A stretch of 64,000 bases of DNA, from contig CM017565.1 of assembly GCA_007844125.1 (NCBI GenBank), positions 10,554,450-10,618,449 on the forward strand. The letters are read 5' to 3'. The stretch is from Sinonovacula constricta. Taxonomy: Eukaryota > Mollusca > Bivalvia > Cardiida > Solecurtidae. Below, one piece after another: positions 63,445-64,000 of the stretch. Made by a program: the position numbers and the translations under genes. The notes beneath the pieces were generated by a model that was not told where the DNA came from, did not search any database, and saw only the letters and a program-made list of their open reading frames with translations. Each line of letters begins with the position of its first letter. Positions within the stretch are counted from its first letter, which is position 1.

Positions 63445-63690
63445 TCATTCGATATTTAAACTGAATCCAGTTTCTTTATTGATCGACACTCCGTCTGTAT
63501 GTTTAATTTGATACCTATCAACAATGAATAATGAGCTCCCCCACCCCCTTTTAAGACCAAGATCAAGTAGGTATTTTAACCACCAAACTATACTACTACC
63601 AGGCATTTCCATCGACAAATAAAACAATAATTTTGACAACAAATGGTGTTGGATGTCAAATCCACCATAACAATGGTCACTCACCCAAAT
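63445..63690 (-). pseudogene. Possible LINE endonuclease fragment
   Basis: The minus strand reads a frame with WGSSLFIVDRYQIKHTDGVS then INKETGFSLNIE. This resembles the GGVALFI...ES(L)FIEI part of APE-type LINE endonucleases. It is short and alone, so this is tentative. Confidence 0.3.
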
Positions 63691-64000
63691 CTCATTAAAA
63701 TGTATATATTTTTTTGTTTAAATTTAAAAGTAAACTAAACTGGAAATATCTCTTTACTACCCCGGGCAGAAATTAGCGCCTAAACCTCCTGCTCTGGAGT
63801 CAGGTCACTGGATGACACAACCAACCTAGCAACCTAACCTGACAGCTTTGGGGATAACATATGTCATATGCTACTTACCTTGATTCACAGTTCTAACGGT
63901 TAGTTAGACAAAACAATAAATAGGATTTTTTTAGTTTACTTTATATTTGCTTTGAGTCAGTTTCCACCAGTACCTAAGAAAATGCATAGGTTTCAGTATT
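63691..64000. other. Right edge of window, no supported gene
   Basis: A short tRNA-like patch is possible at about 63,770-63,845 on the minus strand, but the pol III boxes are poor. Nothing else is seen. Confidence 0.3.

Overview
This 64 kb window is AT-rich animal DNA with spliced genes and a very high density of mobile elements. Three things suggest a bivalve mollusc: dispersed repeats of a type common in bivalve genomes, a single-exon Mab-21/cGAS-like nucleotidyltransferase gene, and nested LINE, SINE, pogo/Tigger-like and rolling-circle elements. The species is not identified. No database was searched; family names rest on motifs read by eye.

Layout. The window is dominated by one direct duplication. 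Arm A (about 54-18,417) and arm B (about 25,325-59,917) have the same order: a decayed LINE, its 3' minisatellite, a non-coding repeat called R here, a Mab-21/cGAS-like gene on the minus strand, an inverted R, a forward R, then bivalve dispersed repeats. The spacer between the arms (18,418-25,324) holds only a few candidate exons. Arm B has grown by later insertions: a 13.1 kb terminal-inverted-repeat transposon (37,975-51,094), a TTAA-flanked element (52,764-53,675), a LINE fragment (53,746-55,485) and a head-to-tail pair of Helentron/pearl-like elements (56,630-58,333). Because arm A lacks these, it acts as a natural empty-site control and fixes their ends to the base or nearly so. Beyond 59,917 is mostly unrecognised DNA with one more diverged repeat module.

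Genes. Arm B carries an intact 661-codon Mab-21/cGAS-like gene (33,415-35,400, minus). The arm A copy (8,700-10,661) is a pseudogene with two frameshifts and a stop. The 13.1 kb transposon has two inward-facing spliced genes, each starting near a TATA box about 210-250 bp inside its end. The plus-strand gene is an integrase-core DDE transposase with an HTH. The minus-strand gene is a HECT-domain E3 ligase-like protein. Both are broken by stops and frameshifts, so this copy should be inactive. A Tigger-like element sits in an intron of the HECT gene.

Most notable signals: the DDE plus HECT transposon; a 71-bp piece of LINE endonuclease sequence amplified to exactly 25 copies in arm A but single-copy in arm B; the tandem rolling-circle-like elements with a 146-bp core rich in nuclear-receptor half-sites; and the intact/pseudogene pair of cGAS-like genes.
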